A stretch of 39,516 nt of DNA. It comes from Acidimicrobiia bacterium (GTDB lineage Bacteria > Acidobacteriota > Vicinamibacteria > Vicinamibacterales > UBA2999). The notes beneath the pieces are model-generated. The model did no database searches and was not told the DNA's origin. It saw only the letters and a program-made list of their open reading frames with translations. Within the stretch, counting starts at the first letter, position 1, and each line of letters opens with the position of its first letter. This document shows, in pieces, positions 17,406-26,810 of this stretch. The position numbers were made by a program, and so were the translations under genes. The stretch lies in NCBI GenBank assembly GCA_016871275.1, contig VFZG01000015.1, positions 30,001-69,516 on the forward strand. The letters are read 5' to 3'.

Positions 17406-19271
17406 TCAGAAGCTCCACGGTCTGAAGCCGATCATTCCCCAGGCGGACAGGTAGGCCGAGATGACGAGGGCCGCGGCCGCCACGGCCATCGCGTAGCTGC
17501 GCAACCAGCGCCCCACGCCGGCGCGCCACGCGTCGACCGCAAACAGGAACGAGAGGATCGCGGCCACCGGCATCAACAGCGTGCCGGCGAACATCGCCGC
17601 GGTCCAGACGTTCCTGGTGCCAAGATCGCGATCGGCGACGAAGCTGATGCCGAGCACCGGCAGCATGAAGGCGATTGCGCAGAGCAGCAGGCAGGTTTTC
17701 ATCCACCCGCCTCCGCCCTGCTGGCTGCGGCGGGTCAGGCCCCGGGCGATCCACGGGATGGCCATCACCAGCGGCGTGACGACGACGGCCGCCGCGAGCA
17801 GTACGGTCCATCGGACGATTTCTATTCGCCATCGAGGCGAGCGCTCGGCGTACGACGCGCCGCCGGTCATGATCATCTGGTTGTCTTTGCCCGGGACGAA
17901 CACGCGGGTCGGTTCCGGGTCGTTCTCGAAGCGGAAGAGCGTGTCGGACACGGGAATCAGCGGCGCCGCATCGCCGAACACCGGTGTTGCGATCAGGCGA
18001 TTGCCATCGGCGCGAATCGACTGGCCCACCAGCAGCCACGTCAGAAACGCGTAGCCGGAATTGCGGGGCGACGCGTCGTGATAGTAGCCCTCGTACTGCC
18101 GCAACGTCGCCTCGGCGACTTCGGCGACCGGCTTCTCCGGCGTTTCAATGTCGGCCTTCAGGTAACGCACCGCCAGCGCGGCGATGCGCCGCCGCGCCTC
18201 CGTGGAGTGGCTCGAGTTCAGCAGGATGACGTAGCCGGCGTCGCGCGAAACGGAATAGCCGTATTCCGTCGAGAATCCTTCGATGTCGCCGGTGTGCCCA
18301 AGCATCGGGAAGCCCTCGACGAAGGAGCTGGCGATGCCGCTGCCGTAGCCGTTGCGCAGTCCCGCCTGCGACGCGATCGTGGTCCGCGGATGCTCCATGT
18401 TGCTCAGGTATTCCGGATCGATCACCAGATCATCGGTGGTCTCTCCCCAGTTGAGCAGCAGGTGAACGAAGTTGCCGAGTTCGCGGGCCGAGGTGTGCAG
18501 GTTCCCGGCGGGCCGGTGATACGGCGGCGTGATGGGCAGCGGCTCGTTTCGATCGCCGCCGTAACCGGTGGCCATCAGCGCTTCGTCTTTCCGGGTCAGG
18601 TAGAAGCTGCTGGTCGGCATCCCGGCACGCTTGAAGATGCGATCGGCGATCCGGTCCTCGTACTTCTCTCCGGTCACCTTCTCGATGATCTGCGCCGCCA
18701 CGGTGTATCCGGTGTTCGAGTACGACATGCGGGTGCCGGGCCGCCATCGAACGACCATCGACGCCGGGTTCCGCTTCAAGACCGCGGCCAGCGGCATGTC
18801 GGGCGGGTCCGAAACGTTGAAGACTTCGTTGAAGTGCAGGTCGTCGAAGCCCGCGGTGTGCTGCAGCAGGTGAATCACGCGCACCGGGTCGGTGAGGTCC
18901 CAGGCATTGTCGATCGGCACATCCGGCACGAGCGTCAAGACGCGTTCGTCAATCTCGATCTCGCTGTCGAGATACATCTGCACCAGCGCGGCCGCGACAA
19001 ACGTCTTGCCGATCGATCCGCCGCGGAAGTGGGTGTCGGCGGTGACGGGTGACTGCTGTTCGCGGTTGGCGAAGCCAATGCCTCCCGCCCACTCGACACC
19101 AGTCGTGCGCACCAGTGCGACGCCGGCGCCGGGCGTGCCGGTGTCGGTCAGCACGTTCTGCACAGCGACGCGGAACTCTTCGATGGTCGTGGCACGCAGG
19201 CCGTTGTGCTGTTGCGCCAACAGCAGGCTTGACGCCAACCACACGATCGCGCCGGCCAAGACGATTCGCAT
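17406..19271 (-). CDS. Beta-lactamase-fold serine hydrolase with C-terminal membrane domain
   Basis: 621 residues. A signal peptide (about 1-20) precedes a class C beta-lactamase/penicillin-binding-type domain with all three motifs: Ser86-Ile-Gly-Lys89 (SxxK), 'MSYSNTGY' with Tyr184-Ser-Asn186 (YxN), and His326-Thr-Gly (HTG) in 'LGHTGD'. A beta-rich linker domain (about 400-500) follows, then four hydrophobic segments from about 505 to 615. The catalytic domain thus faces the periplasm, tethered by a C-terminal membrane bundle. Such proteins hydrolyse D-amino acid peptides or esters; substrate unknown. It is a second paralogue of the family in the window (see 5591-6838), and the IS element sits just after its stop. 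Confidence 0.88.
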   Translation of the reverse strand: MRIVLAGAIVWLASSLLLAQQHNGLRATTIEEFRVAVQNVLTDTGTPGAGVALVRTTGVEWAGGIGFANREQQSPVTADTHFRGGSIGKTFVAAALVQMYLDSEIEIDERVLTLVPDVPIDNAWDLTDPVRVIHLLQHTAGFDDLHFNEVFNVSDPPDMPLAAVLKRNPASMVVRWRPGTRMSYSNTGYTVAAQIIEKVTGEKYEDRIADRIFKRAGMPTSSFYLTRKDEALMATGYGGDRNEPLPITPPYHRPAGNLHTSARELGNFVHLLLNWGETTDDLVIDPEYLSNMEHPRTTIASQAGLRNGYGSGIASSFVEGFPMLGHTGDIEGFSTEYGYSVSRDAGYVILLNSSHSTEARRRIAALAVRYLKADIETPEKPVAEVAEATLRQYEGYYHDASPRNSGYAFLTWLLVGQSIRADGNRLIATPVFGDAAPLIPVSDTLFRFENDPEPTRVFVPGKDNQMIMTGGASYAERSPRWRIEIVRWTVLLAAAVVVTPLVMAIPWIARGLTRRSQQGGGGWMKTCLLLCAIAFMLPVLGISFVADRDLGTRNVWTAAMFAGTLLMPVAAILSFLFAVDAWRAGVGRWLRSYAMAVAAAALVISAYLSAWGMIGFRPWSF

Positions 19272-19292
19272 GTCAGCCGGAGCCCTGCCGGG

Positions 19293-19754
19293 TCACGTCC
19301 AGGGCAGCTCGACGGCGCCGCGCGCCTGCCGCGCGGCCAGGTCGCCGAGCCCGGACACCAGGCGGACGACATCGTCGGGAAGGTCGCGCGGTGACCAGGT
19401 GCCGGAGTCGACGCAGGCGACCCCGACGTAGCCTTCGGCGAGCAGCTGGCCCGACTGCTCGTCGCCAATCTTGAAGGCGTGATGGAGGCGGCGCGGATTC
19501 TCGACGCGGGTGTGGATGCCGACGCGCACCACCTGCCCGGCGCGCGCCGGCGCCCTGCACTGCGACCGCACTTCGACCTGCGGCATGCTGAAGCGATGCG
19601 AGTCCAGCAGCGACTGGCGCGAGCGGCCGAGCGACGCGACCAACTCCTCTTCGGCGTCTTCAAACCAGCGCAGGAAGTTCGGAAACCACACCACGCCCGC
19701 GGCATCGGTGTCCGACCAATGTACTTTCTTGCGGATTTGAAAGAAGGCGCTCAC
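19293..19754 (-). CDS. Acyl-CoA thioesterase, 4HBT/YbgC-like
   Basis: 153 residues from GTG 19754. Single hot-dog domain: 'IRKKVHWSDTDAAGVVWFPNFLRWFEDAEEEL' carries the 4-hydroxybenzoyl-CoA thioesterase signature with the catalytic Asp at about 17, and 'VRVGIHTRVENPRRLHHAFKI' is the following strand pair. It probably hydrolyses a cytoplasmic acyl-CoA. No ATG exists at the right place; GTG 19754 starts just before the conserved part, and further GTG codons upstream would run into the divergent methyltransferase gene. The gap between the two divergent starts is only 21 bp, so their promoters must overlap coding DNA. It ends 21 bp before the serine hydrolase gene and is probably co-transcribed with it. 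Confidence 0.83.
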   Translation of the reverse strand: MSAFFQIRKKVHWSDTDAAGVVWFPNFLRWFEDAEEELVASLGRSRQSLLDSHRFSMPQVEVRSQCRAPARAGQVVRVGIHTRVENPRRLHHAFKIGDEQSGQLLAEGYVGVACVDSGTWSPRDLPDDVVRLVSGLGDLAARQARGAVELPWT

Positions 19755-19775
19755 CGTCAGGAGTATAAATGACGC

Positions 19776-20543
19776 GTGAAGGGTCACGAGGGCTGGGACC
19801 AGTACGCCGACTACTACGACTGGGAAAACCGGCAGACGGTGGGGCGCCGGGACATCGCGTTTTGGAGCCGGGTGGCGGCGCCCGTCAGGGGGCCGATCCT
19901 CGAGCTTGGGTGCGGCACCGGGCGCGTGGCGATTCCGTTGGCCAGGGACGGCGCTCGCGTGGTGGGCGTCGATCGGTCGGCATCGATGCTGGCTTGTGGG
20001 CGCCGGCGCGTGCGGCGCGCGCGGCTGCAATCACGCGTGAAGCTGATTTGCGGCGATATTCGCCACTTGCCGTTTCCCGATGGCACATTCCGCCTGGTGA
20101 TGGCGCCGTACGGGATCCTGCAGTCACTGCTTGACGAGCGGTTGCTGTCGGCGACGCTGCGTGATGTCTGCCGCGTGCTGAAACGCGGCGGCCTCTTCGG
20201 TCTCGAACTGGTCGCCGATCTTCCCGCCTGGGAGGAGTATTCGAACCGGACCACGCTCCGTGCGGCTCGAGGGCCGCACGGCACGCCGATCAGGTTAATC
20301 GAGTCGGTCTGGCAGGATCGACGCCGGCACATTACCCGCTTTGAGCAGGAGTTCGTGGAAGGGCGCGGGACAGCGGTGACGCGCCGGATGTTCAGCCTGG
20401 CCTTCCGCACCTTGTCGGTGCCCCAGATGGTGAACCGGCTCGAAAAAGCCGGGCTGGAGGTGTCGTCGTTGCTCGGGGATTACCAGGGTGGTCCCTGGGA
20501 CCTGCGAGCGGACGTGTGGATCATCCTGGCCCGCAAAGGGTAA
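19776..20543 (+). CDS. Class I SAM-dependent methyltransferase
   Basis: 255 residues. GTG 19776 is the first possible start, because an in-frame stop lies two codons earlier; an aggag sequence stands 12 bases upstream. Methyltransferase motifs: '[11 protein letters not shown]' (N-terminal substrate helix), motif I '[16 protein letters not shown]', acidic '[17 protein letters not shown]', motif III '[24 protein letters not shown]' and '[13 protein letters not shown]'. The C-terminal half ('[11 protein letters not shown]...[10 protein letters not shown]') is typical of small-molecule or tRNA-type methyltransferases of unknown substrate. It precedes the long plus-strand core cluster but is separated from yebC by 64 bp. 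Confidence 0.85.
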   Translation: MKGHEGWDQYADYYDWENRQTVGRRDIAFWSRVAAPVRGPILELGCGTGRVAIPLARDGARVVGVDRSASMLACGRRRVRRARLQSRVKLICGDIRHLPFPDGTFRLVMAPYGILQSLLDERLLSATLRDVCRVLKRGGLFGLELVADLPAWEEYSNRTTLRAARGPHGTPIRLIESVWQDRRRHITRFEQEFVEGRGTAVTRRMFSLAFRTLSVPQMVNRLEKAGLEVSSLLGDYQGGPWDLRADVWIILARKG

Positions 20544-20607
20544 AATCACCTGTTCCCAGTCCGGGCGGCCGCAAAGCCCGCCGCTACAAGTATTTCAGGA
20601 GTTTCTG

Positions 20608-21357
20608 ATGTCCGGCCATTCCAAGTGGCACACGATTAAGCACAAGAAGGGCGCAGCCGACGCCAAGCGCGGCAAGATTTTCACGCGCATCATCAAGGAA
20701 TTGACCGTGGCGGCCCGCAGCGGCGGCGGCGATCCGAACATGAACCCGCGCCTGCGCACCATCATCGCGGCAGCCAAAGAAGTGAACATGCCTGCCGACA
20801 ACATCAAGAAGGCGATCCAGCGCGGCACCGGCGAGCTGCCGGGCGTCAGCTACGAAGAGATCACCTACGAAGGCTACGGTCCAGGCGGCTCGGCGTTGAT
20901 CATCGAATGCCTCACCGACAACAAGAACCGCACCGTCGGCGAGATCCGCCACACGCTCGAGAAGCACGCCGGCAACCTTGGCGCCACCAACTCGGTGGCC
21001 TGGATGTTCAGCAAGAAGGGCCTGGTCGTCGTCGAGAAGAGCAAGGCCGACGAGGAAAAACTGCTGAACACCGCCCTCGAAGCCGGCGCCGACGACATGG
21101 CCGACGAAGGCGACACCTGGGAAGTGCTGTGCGACCCGTCGGCGTTCGAAGCGGTGCGTGATGCTATCAAGGCGCTCGGCATCGAGCCTGCCAGCGCGCA
21201 GGTCGCAATGCTGCCGCAGAACTACGTCAAGCTGACCGGCACGCCGGCCAACCAGATGATCAAGCTGATGGACGTCCTCGACGACCACGAAGACGTCAAG
21301 CAGGTCTGGTCGAACTTCGACATCGAGGAAAAGGAGATCGAGGCCTCGCTGGCGTGA
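20608..21357 (+). CDS. yebC: YebC/PmpR family DNA-binding regulatory protein
   Basis: 249 residues, the full family length. It starts with the hallmark '[20 protein letters not shown]', continues with '[13 protein letters not shown]', '[19 protein letters not shown]', 'YEGYGPGG' and '[10 protein letters not shown]', and ends in the acidic stretch '[10 protein letters not shown]'. Family members were described as transcriptional regulators of, for example, ruv and quorum genes, and more recently as ribosome-associated factors helping translation of proline runs. ATG 20608 has an 'aggag' Shine-Dalgarno 6 bases upstream. It heads the ruvCAB cluster, as in many bacteria. Confidence 0.96.
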   Translation: MSGHSKWHTIKHKKGAADAKRGKIFTRIIKELTVAARSGGGDPNMNPRLRTIIAAAKEVNMPADNIKKAIQRGTGELPGVSYEEITYEGYGPGGSALIIECLTDNKNRTVGEIRHTLEKHAGNLGATNSVAWMFSKKGLVVVEKSKADEEKLLNTALEAGADDMADEGDTWEVLCDPSAFEAVRDAIKALGIEPASAQVAMLPQNYVKLTGTPANQMIKLMDVLDDHEDVKQVWSNFDIEEKEIEASLA

Positions 21358-21360
21358 CCC

Positions 21361-21406
21361 TTCGACCTTTCGACAAGATCAGGGTCATCCCGAGCCTCGT
21401 CGAGGG
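21361..21406 (+). repeat. REP-like hairpin between yebC and ruvC
   Basis: 'tcgacaagatcaggg' and 'cccgagcctcgtcga' form an imperfect 15-bp stem around 'tcat'. The wording (tcgacaag-ctcaggg-tcat-ccc-gag-cc...) is that of a palindromic element seen between genes in many high-GC genomes. It sits in the 49-bp gap and ends next to the ruvC start codon, so it could also influence ruvC translation. Confidence 0.6.
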
Positions 21407-21943
21407 ATGAGGGTGTTCGGCATCGACCCCGGATCGGACCGCACCGGCTACGGCTGCATTGACAGCGACGGGACGCGTCATCAGCTGGTTCGGTGCGGCG
21501 CCGTTCGCGCGGGGTCAGCCGCCACCTTTGCCGGTCAGCTCTCGATCATCTACCGCGAACTGACCGCGCTGCTGGCCGAGCACCGGCCCGAGTGCGTGGC
21601 CATCGAGAACATCTTCCACGCCGTCAACGCCCGCAGCGCCCTCAAACTGGGTCACGCCCGCGGCGTCGCCATGCTGGCGGCCATCGAAGCGGGGCTGACG
21701 GTGGTGGAGTACACCCCTGCGGAGATCAAGCGCGCGGTGGTGGGCTACGGCCGCGCGGAGAAGCCGCAGGTCGCTCAAATGGTGAAAATGCTGCTCGGCC
21801 TCGATGCCGTTCCGAAGCCGCTTGATGCGACCGATGCGCTCGCGGTGGCAATTTGCCACCTGCACAACGGCTCGGCGCTCGCGAAGGCGGCCGCGTTGAA
21901 GAAGCCGGCGGGGCTCAGGTCCTGGCGCCACTACCGACCATGA
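21407..21943 (+). CDS. ruvC: Crossover junction endodeoxyribonuclease RuvC
   Basis: 178 residues. RuvC cuts Holliday junctions symmetrically at the end of homologous recombination, as a dimer working with RuvAB. The RNase H-like fold carries the expected acidic residues: Asp7 in 'VFGIDPGSDRTGYG', Glu67 in 'CVAIENIF', and Asp140/Asp143 in 'PLDATDALAVAICH'. 'NARSALKLGHARGVAML' is the conserved middle. ATG 21407 directly follows 'gtcgaggg' with no normal Shine-Dalgarno spacing; GTG 21413 is an unlikely alternative. First gene of ruvC-ruvA-ruvB. Confidence 0.96.
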   Translation: MRVFGIDPGSDRTGYGCIDSDGTRHQLVRCGAVRAGSAATFAGQLSIIYRELTALLAEHRPECVAIENIFHAVNARSALKLGHARGVAMLAAIEAGLTVVEYTPAEIKRAVVGYGRAEKPQVAQMVKMLLGLDAVPKPLDATDALAVAICHLHNGSALAKAAALKKPAGLRSWRHYRP

Positions 21944-22001
21944 CCCGTCGACTCGCGTTCCACCGGCCACGCCGGCCACACGTGCGCTTAGGGCACGGCC
22001 G

Positions 22002-22613
22002 ATGATTGCCAGACTGTTCGGCCGCGTCGCCGACAAGCAGCCCACCCGATTGATTGTCGACGTGTCTGGCGTCGGCTACGACGTGCAGGTGCCGCTCTCG
22101 ACGTATTACGTGACCGCGGACATCGGCGGTGAGATGGCGCTTCGCATCCACACGCACGTTCGCGAAGATCAACTGGCGCTCTACGGCTTTGCCACGGAGC
22201 TCGAACTGGCCATGTTCGAGAAGCTGATCGCGGTCAGCGGCATCGGACCGAAGCTGGCGCTGGCGGTGCTGTCGGGCATCGAGCCGCGCGATCTCGCCGG
22301 CGCGATTCAACGCAACGACATTTCGCGCCTGACGGCGATTCCGGGCGTCGGCAAGAAGACGGCAGAACGCATGTGCGTCGAGCTGCGCGATCGTCTCCCG
22401 AAGTCGATCGAAGCCACGGCGGCATCGGCCGCCGATTCGGTCCGCGAAGATCTCGTCTCGGCGCTCGCGAATCTCGGCTACCATCGGCAGGCCATTGAAA
22501 AGGTGCTCGACACGCTGCTGGCCGGCAAGAGCCAGCCGTCCGCCTCGGCCGACGGTTCGGCGCGGTTCGAAGAAGTCCTGCGCGCCGCCCTGAAGGACCT
22601 GTCACGCGCATGA
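22002..22613 (+). CDS. ruvA: Holliday junction branch migration protein RuvA
   Basis: 203 residues. RuvA binds four-way junctions as a tetramer and loads the RuvB motor. Domain I (OB fold, about 1-62) begins '[13 protein letters not shown]' and contains '[14 protein letters not shown]'. Domain II has two helix-hairpin-helix motifs, '[18 protein letters not shown]' and '[19 protein letters not shown]'. Domain III, which contacts RuvB, is '[19 protein letters not shown]...[13 protein letters not shown]'. Its stop overlaps the ruvB start by 4 bp (ATGA). Confidence 0.97.
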   Translation: MIARLFGRVADKQPTRLIVDVSGVGYDVQVPLSTYYVTADIGGEMALRIHTHVREDQLALYGFATELELAMFEKLIAVSGIGPKLALAVLSGIEPRDLAGAIQRNDISRLTAIPGVGKKTAERMCVELRDRLPKSIEATAASAADSVREDLVSALANLGYHRQAIEKVLDTLLAGKSQPSASADGSARFEEVLRAALKDLSRA

Positions 22614-23620
22614 CCGATCCCCGGCTGCTCACACCGTCGCGGGCCGACGAAGACGCACAGGATGAAGGCCTGCGGCCCAAGCGGCTCGACGACTATATCG
22701 GCCAGGACAAGATCCGCGAGCAACTGCACGTCTCGATCGAGGCGGCCAGGCAGCGTGGCGACGCGCTGGACCACACGCTGCTCTACGGTCCGCCGGGGCT
22801 GGGCAAGACCACGCTCGCCTACGTCATTGCCAACGAGCTTGGCGTGCCGGTCCGGACCACCGCCGGCCCGGTGATCGAGAAGCCGGGCGACCTGGCCGGC
22901 ATCCTGTCGAACCTGCAGCCGCGCGAAGTGCTGTTCATCGACGAGATTCACCGCATGCCGCCGGCGATCGAAGAAATCCTGTATCCGGCGATGGAGGACT
23001 TCGAGCTCGACATCGTCATCGGCCAGGGGCCGGGCGCGCGGTCGGTGAAGGTGCCGGTCGAGCGGTTCACGCTGGTGGGCGCCACGACGCGCGCCGGGCT
23101 GCTGACCTCGCCGTTGCGGGCGCGCTTCGGCATCGTGCAGCGCCTGGATTTCTATGCGGCCGCCGACATCGAGGAGATCGCGCGCCGATCCGCGCGCATC
23201 CTCAACGTGCAGATGGACGACGAGGCCGCGACCGACCTGGCGAGCCGCTCGCGCGGCACACCGCGCATCGTCAACCGGCTGCTGCGGCGGGTCCGCGACT
23301 ACGCGCAGGTGCGCGCCAACGGCCGGGTGACGCTCGAGGTGGTGCGCGCGGCAATGCAGCTGCTCGACGTCGATGCCTACGGGTTCGACGACAGCGATCG
23401 CCGGTTGCTGTTGACGATCATCGACAAGTTCAGCGGCGGTCCGGTGGGGCTGGGCAGCCTGGCCGCGGCGCTCAGCGAGGAAGAAGACGCCATCGAAGAC
23501 ATTCATGAGCCGTTCCTGATTCAGAGCGGCTTCATCGAACGCACACCACGCGGGCGGCTGGCGACTGCGCGCGCGTATCAGTACTTCGGGCGTAGCGCGC
23601 CCGGGAGGGGGTGGTTTTGA
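22610..23620 (+). CDS. ruvB: Holliday junction branch migration ATPase RuvB
   Basis: 336 residues. RuvB is the hexameric AAA+ motor that drives branch migration. Sequence: '[19 protein letters not shown]', Walker A 'GPPGLGKTT' (60-68), Walker B 'LFIDEIHRM' (Asp111), sensor '[20 protein letters not shown]', arginine-containing '[18 protein letters not shown]' and the winged helix ending '[20 protein letters not shown]'. The C-terminus '[15 protein letters not shown]' is normal. The last bases double as the Shine-Dalgarno and start of fabH. Confidence 0.97.
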   Translation: MTDPRLLTPSRADEDAQDEGLRPKRLDDYIGQDKIREQLHVSIEAARQRGDALDHTLLYGPPGLGKTTLAYVIANELGVPVRTTAGPVIEKPGDLAGILSNLQPREVLFIDEIHRMPPAIEEILYPAMEDFELDIVIGQGPGARSVKVPVERFTLVGATTRAGLLTSPLRARFGIVQRLDFYAAADIEEIARRSARILNVQMDDEAATDLASRSRGTPRIVNRLLRRVRDYAQVRANGRVTLEVVRAAMQLLDVDAYGFDDSDRRLLLTIIDKFSGGPVGLGSLAAALSEEEDAIEDIHEPFLIQSGFIERTPRGRLATARAYQYFGRSAPGRGWF

Positions 23621-24612
23621 ACGTCCGCCGTGTCGAGATCAAGAGCCTGGGCATTCATGTGCCGCCCCGCGTTCTCACCAATGCCGACCTGGAGAAGATG
23701 GTCGACACCACCGACGAGTGGATCCTGCAGCGCACGGGGATCCGCGAGCGCCACATTGCCGACCCCGGCATGGCGACCAGCGACCTGGCGACGATGGCAG
23801 GGCGCGAGGCGATTGCCAGGGCCGGCCTCACGCCGGACGACATCGACGTGATTGTCGTGGGCACCGTGACGCCCGACATGATGTTCCCCAGCACGGCGTG
23901 CCTGGTGCAGGCGAAACTCGGGGCGAGCAAGGCATGGGGCTTCGATCTGTCAGCGGCCTGCTCGGCGTTCAGCTATGCGCTGACGGCCGGCAACGCGTTG
24001 GTGGCGTCGGGCGGCGCAAAACACGCGCTGGTCATCGGTGCCGATGTGATGTCGAGCATCATCGACTACACCGATCGTGCGACCTGCGTGCTGTTCGGCG
24101 ACGGCGCCGGCGCGGTGGTCCTCGGCGCGTCGAACGATGACCAGGTCGGGATTCTCGACTACGACCACATGATTGACGGCCACGGCGGCCCGGCGCTCTG
24201 CATGCCTGCCGGCGGCAGCCGGATGCCCGCGTCGCACAAGACCGTCGATGAGCGGCTGCACTTCGTGAAGCAGGACGGGCAGGCCGTGTTCAAGTTCGCG
24301 GTGCGCAACACCGGCGAGATCTGCGAGCGCTTGCTCAAGCGCAACAACCTCACCGGCGATGACCTGGCACTGTTCGTGTCGCACCAGGCGAACAAGCGGA
24401 TCATCATGTCGGCGGCCGAGCGCATCGGCCTGCCGGAAGAGAAAGTGATCATCAATATCGATCGCTACGGCAACACCACCGCGGCCACCATTCCGCTGGC
24501 CCTGCATACGGCGATCGAGACCGGCAAATTGAGCAAGGGCGACTTGATCTTGCTGACATCCGTCGGCGCGGGGTTTACGGTCGGCTCGGTCCTGGTTCGG
24601 TGGGGGATCTAG
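23617..24612 (+). CDS. fabH: 3-oxoacyl-[acyl-carrier-protein] synthase III
   Basis: 331 residues. FabH condenses acetyl-CoA (or another short acyl-CoA) with malonyl-ACP to start fatty-acid synthesis. Catalytic triad: Cys115 in '[12 protein letters not shown]', His256 in '[10 protein letters not shown]' and Asn286 in '[14 protein letters not shown]'. The start is read as TTG 23617, because a strong 'gggagggg' Shine-Dalgarno (23603-23610) lies 6 bases ahead and the TTG overlaps the ruvB stop (TTGA); GTG 23611 is possible but badly spaced. Sitting inside a recombination/tRNA cluster rather than with other fab genes is unusual but not rare. Confidence 0.94.
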   Translation: MNVRRVEIKSLGIHVPPRVLTNADLEKMVDTTDEWILQRTGIRERHIADPGMATSDLATMAGREAIARAGLTPDDIDVIVVGTVTPDMMFPSTACLVQAKLGASKAWGFDLSAACSAFSYALTAGNALVASGGAKHALVIGADVMSSIIDYTDRATCVLFGDGAGAVVLGASNDDQVGILDYDHMIDGHGGPALCMPAGGSRMPASHKTVDERLHFVKQDGQAVFKFAVRNTGEICERLLKRNNLTGDDLALFVSHQANKRIIMSAAERIGLPEEKVIINIDRYGNTTAATIPLALHTAIETGKLSKGDLILLTSVGAGFTVGSVLVRWGI

Positions 24613-24673
24613 CCCAGTTTTCGTCACAACCAGGCCAGTGTGGCGACTTTTGGCAAACCCGGGCCAATTTGTT

Positions 24674-25726
24674 GTGGACGTCTCTGACTTCGATTTCGAT
24701 CTCCCAGACGAATTGATCGCGCAGCAACCGCCGCCCGTGCGCGGCGGGAGCCGGCTGCTCGTGCTCGATCGGCAGAGCGGCGCCACGCAGCGCCGGCAAT
24801 TCCAGGACCTGCCCTCGCTGGTGCGGCGCGGCGACCTGCTGGTGGTCAACGACACCAGGGTGTTTCCCGCCCGGCTGCTCGGACAGCGCGTGCCGGGCGG
24901 CGGCGCCGCCGAGTGCTTCCTGGTGCGGCCCGCCGATGCGCCAGACACGTGGATTGCCCTGGTGCATCCGGGGCAGCGGCTGCGCGAAGGTGCGCGCGTG
25001 ACCTTCCAGGGCGCGCGCGGCGCGGCGCTCAACGCCGAGATCCTCGGCCGGCATTTCCACGGCCGGCGAACGGTGCGGTTGTGGACGGACGATGGCGGAC
25101 CGGTTCGCGAGGCGATCGATGCCATCGGCCACGTCCCTCTTCCGCCGTACATCAAGCGCGGCGATGCCGACAGCGATCGTGAGCGGTACCAGACCGTCTA
25201 TGCGCGCGAGCGCGGGTCGATTGCCGCGCCGACCGCAGGGCTGCACTTCACGCCGGCGATCCTCGACGCGCTGTCGGCGATCGGTGTCGAGCGTGTCGCC
25301 GTGACGCTCCATGTCGGCTATGGGACGTTTCAGCCGATTCGCGTGGCGCGCGTCGAAGAGCACGAGATGGAGACCGAGCACTACCAGGTCAGTGGCGCGA
25401 CAGCGGCGGCGCTGTCGAAGGCGAAACGCGAGGGCCGGCGCGTCGTGGCGGTCGGCACCACCACCACACGCACGCTCGAATCCCTTGCGTTTGATGCGGA
25501 CGGCAACGTGCAGGCCGGCACTGGAGAGACAGCGCTCTTCATTCACCCTGGACACCGGTTCCAGCTGGTCTCAGGCCTGATCACGAACTTCCACCTTCCC
25601 CAGTCGTCGCTGTTGATGCTGGTCTCGGCCTTTGCCGGCCGCGAGCGCGTGCTCGCGGCGTATCAGGAGGCGATCGCACACCGGTATCGCTTCTACAGCT
25701 ATGGTGATGCTATGTTCATCGCCTGA
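24674..25726 (+). CDS. queA: S-adenosylmethionine:tRNA ribosyltransferase-isomerase
   Basis: 350 residues. QueA moves the ribose of SAM onto preQ1 in tRNA to make epoxyqueuosine, the next-to-last step of queuosine modification. Conserved blocks: 'DFDFDLPDELIAQQP', 'RGDLLVVNDTRVFPARLLG', 'GHVPLPPYIKR', 'YQTVYARERGSIAAPTAGLHF', 'HVGYGTFQPIR', 'GRRVVAVGTTTTRTLE' and 'LITNFHLPQSSLLMLVSAFAG'. GTG 24674 aligns with the start of E. coli QueA (MRVTDFSFELP); GTG 24638 would add 12 residues. Six bases separate its stop from the next gene. Confidence 0.95.
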   Translation: MDVSDFDFDLPDELIAQQPPPVRGGSRLLVLDRQSGATQRRQFQDLPSLVRRGDLLVVNDTRVFPARLLGQRVPGGGAAECFLVRPADAPDTWIALVHPGQRLREGARVTFQGARGAALNAEILGRHFHGRRTVRLWTDDGGPVREAIDAIGHVPLPPYIKRGDADSDRERYQTVYARERGSIAAPTAGLHFTPAILDALSAIGVERVAVTLHVGYGTFQPIRVARVEEHEMETEHYQVSGATAAALSKAKREGRRVVAVGTTTTRTLESLAFDADGNVQAGTGETALFIHPGHRFQLVSGLITNFHLPQSSLLMLVSAFAGRERVLAAYQEAIAHRYRFYSYGDAMFIA

Positions 25727-25732
25727 CCGCCC

Positions 25733-26683
25733 ATGAAGCTGCCCTACGAGGAATTCGATCTCTCCGCCGTCAAGCGTCATCCGCTGGGATCGCGGCAAAG
25801 CAAGGTTGGGCTCGCGCAGTTTGCGACGCCCTATCAGCCGGGCAGCGGCGTCGATGGCTTGCTCACGTCGCTGCCGGGTCTGCTGGCGGCCGCGGATTTC
25901 AAGGAGGTCGTCAGGGCCATGGTCGCGGCGAAGCGGGCCGACAGGGCCATCATCTGGGGACTCGGCGCGCACGTGCTCAAGACCGGCTTGTCGCCGGTGC
26001 TGGTCGACCTGATGGAACGGGGGTTCGTGTCGGCGATTGCGACCAACGGCGCCGGCATTATTCACGACTTCGAAATCGCATTGTCAGGCGGCACGTCGGA
26101 GGACGTGGACGCGACGCTGGGGCCCGGCACGTTCGGGATGGCCGAGGAAACCGGCACCCAGCTCAATCGCGCCATCGCGGACGGTGCGGCCGCCGGGCTT
26201 GGACTGGGGCAATCGGTCGGCAGGTTCCTCGATGCCGCCAAGCCGCCGTTCGGACAGATCAGCGTGGCAGCCACCGCCTGGCGGCTCGGCGTGCCGCTGA
26301 CGGTGCACGTGGCCATCGGCACCGACATCATTCACATGCATCCGCTGGCCTCCGGCGCGGCGATCGGCGAGGCGAGCCTGCGCGATTTCAAGTACTTCGT
26401 GTCGTGCGTGTCACGTCTCGAAGGCGGGGTGTATCTGAACTGCGGGTCGGCCGTCGTGCTGCCCGAGGTGTTTCTGAAAGCCGTGGCGATTGCGCGCAAC
26501 GACGGCCGGGCGCTCGACGGTCTGACCACCGTCAACCTGGATTTCCTGCGCCACTACCGGCCGCTGACCAACGTCGTGAGCCGGCCGACCGCCGGGACCG
26601 GCAAAGGCTATTCGCTGACCGGGCACCACGAGCTGCTGATTCCCATGCTTGCCGCGGCCCTCATCGAGTCGATACCATATTAG
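25733..26683 (+). CDS. Deoxyhypusine synthase-like family protein
   Basis: 316 residues. Blocks such as 'GFVSAIATNGAGIIHDFEIAL', 'GGTSEDVDATLG', 'GTDIIHMHPLASGAAIGEASLRDF' and 'GGVYLNCGSAVVLPEVFLKA' recall a bacterial family related to the NAD-binding deoxyhypusine synthase fold. Bacteria have no eIF5A, so hypusine formation is unlikely, and the true reaction is unknown. The gene stands 6 bp after queA and 6 bp before a tRNA gene, followed by tilS, which hints at a link with tRNA or translation. The family call is from memory of motif pattern and should be treated as moderate. Confidence 0.65.
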   Translation: MKLPYEEFDLSAVKRHPLGSRQSKVGLAQFATPYQPGSGVDGLLTSLPGLLAAADFKEVVRAMVAAKRADRAIIWGLGAHVLKTGLSPVLVDLMERGFVSAIATNGAGIIHDFEIALSGGTSEDVDATLGPGTFGMAEETGTQLNRAIADGAAAGLGLGQSVGRFLDAAKPPFGQISVAATAWRLGVPLTVHVAIGTDIIHMHPLASGAAIGEASLRDFKYFVSCVSRLEGGVYLNCGSAVVLPEVFLKAVAIARNDGRALDGLTTVNLDFLRHYRPLTNVVSRPTAGTGKGYSLTGHHELLIPMLAAALIESIPY

Positions 26684-26689
26684 GTTCGT

Positions 26690-26766
26690 GCCGGAGTAGC
26701 TCAGCTGGTTAGAGCATGCGTCTCATAAGCGCAGGGTCGGCGGTTCGAGTCCGCCCTCCGGCACCA
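26690..26766 (+). tRNA. tRNA with anticodon CAU (Met, or Ile2)
   Basis: A complete 77-nt cloverleaf with encoded CCA. Acceptor stem gccggag/ctccggc, D arm gctc/gagc with loop agctggtta, anticodon stem tgcgt/gcgca, loop ctcataa with anticodon CAT at 26724-26726, variable loop gggtc, T arm ggcgg/ccgcc with loop ttcgagt, discriminator A. CAU may decode AUG (elongator Met) or, after lysidine formation at C34, AUA (Ile2). It does not look like an initiator, since the 1-72 pair is normal G-C. It lies 44 bp upstream of tilS, whose product makes lysidine in tRNA-Ile2. Confidence 0.95.
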
Positions 26767-26810
26767 CTTCGACTCGCATTGAACATGCCAGGCATGTTCG
26801 ATGCGCGCGC

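Noticed and set aside
17361-19052. 563-codon plus-strand frame
   Set aside because: Antisense to the serine hydrolase at 17406-19271, which has all three active-site motifs; the plus reading is Arg/His/Asp-rich with no domain.
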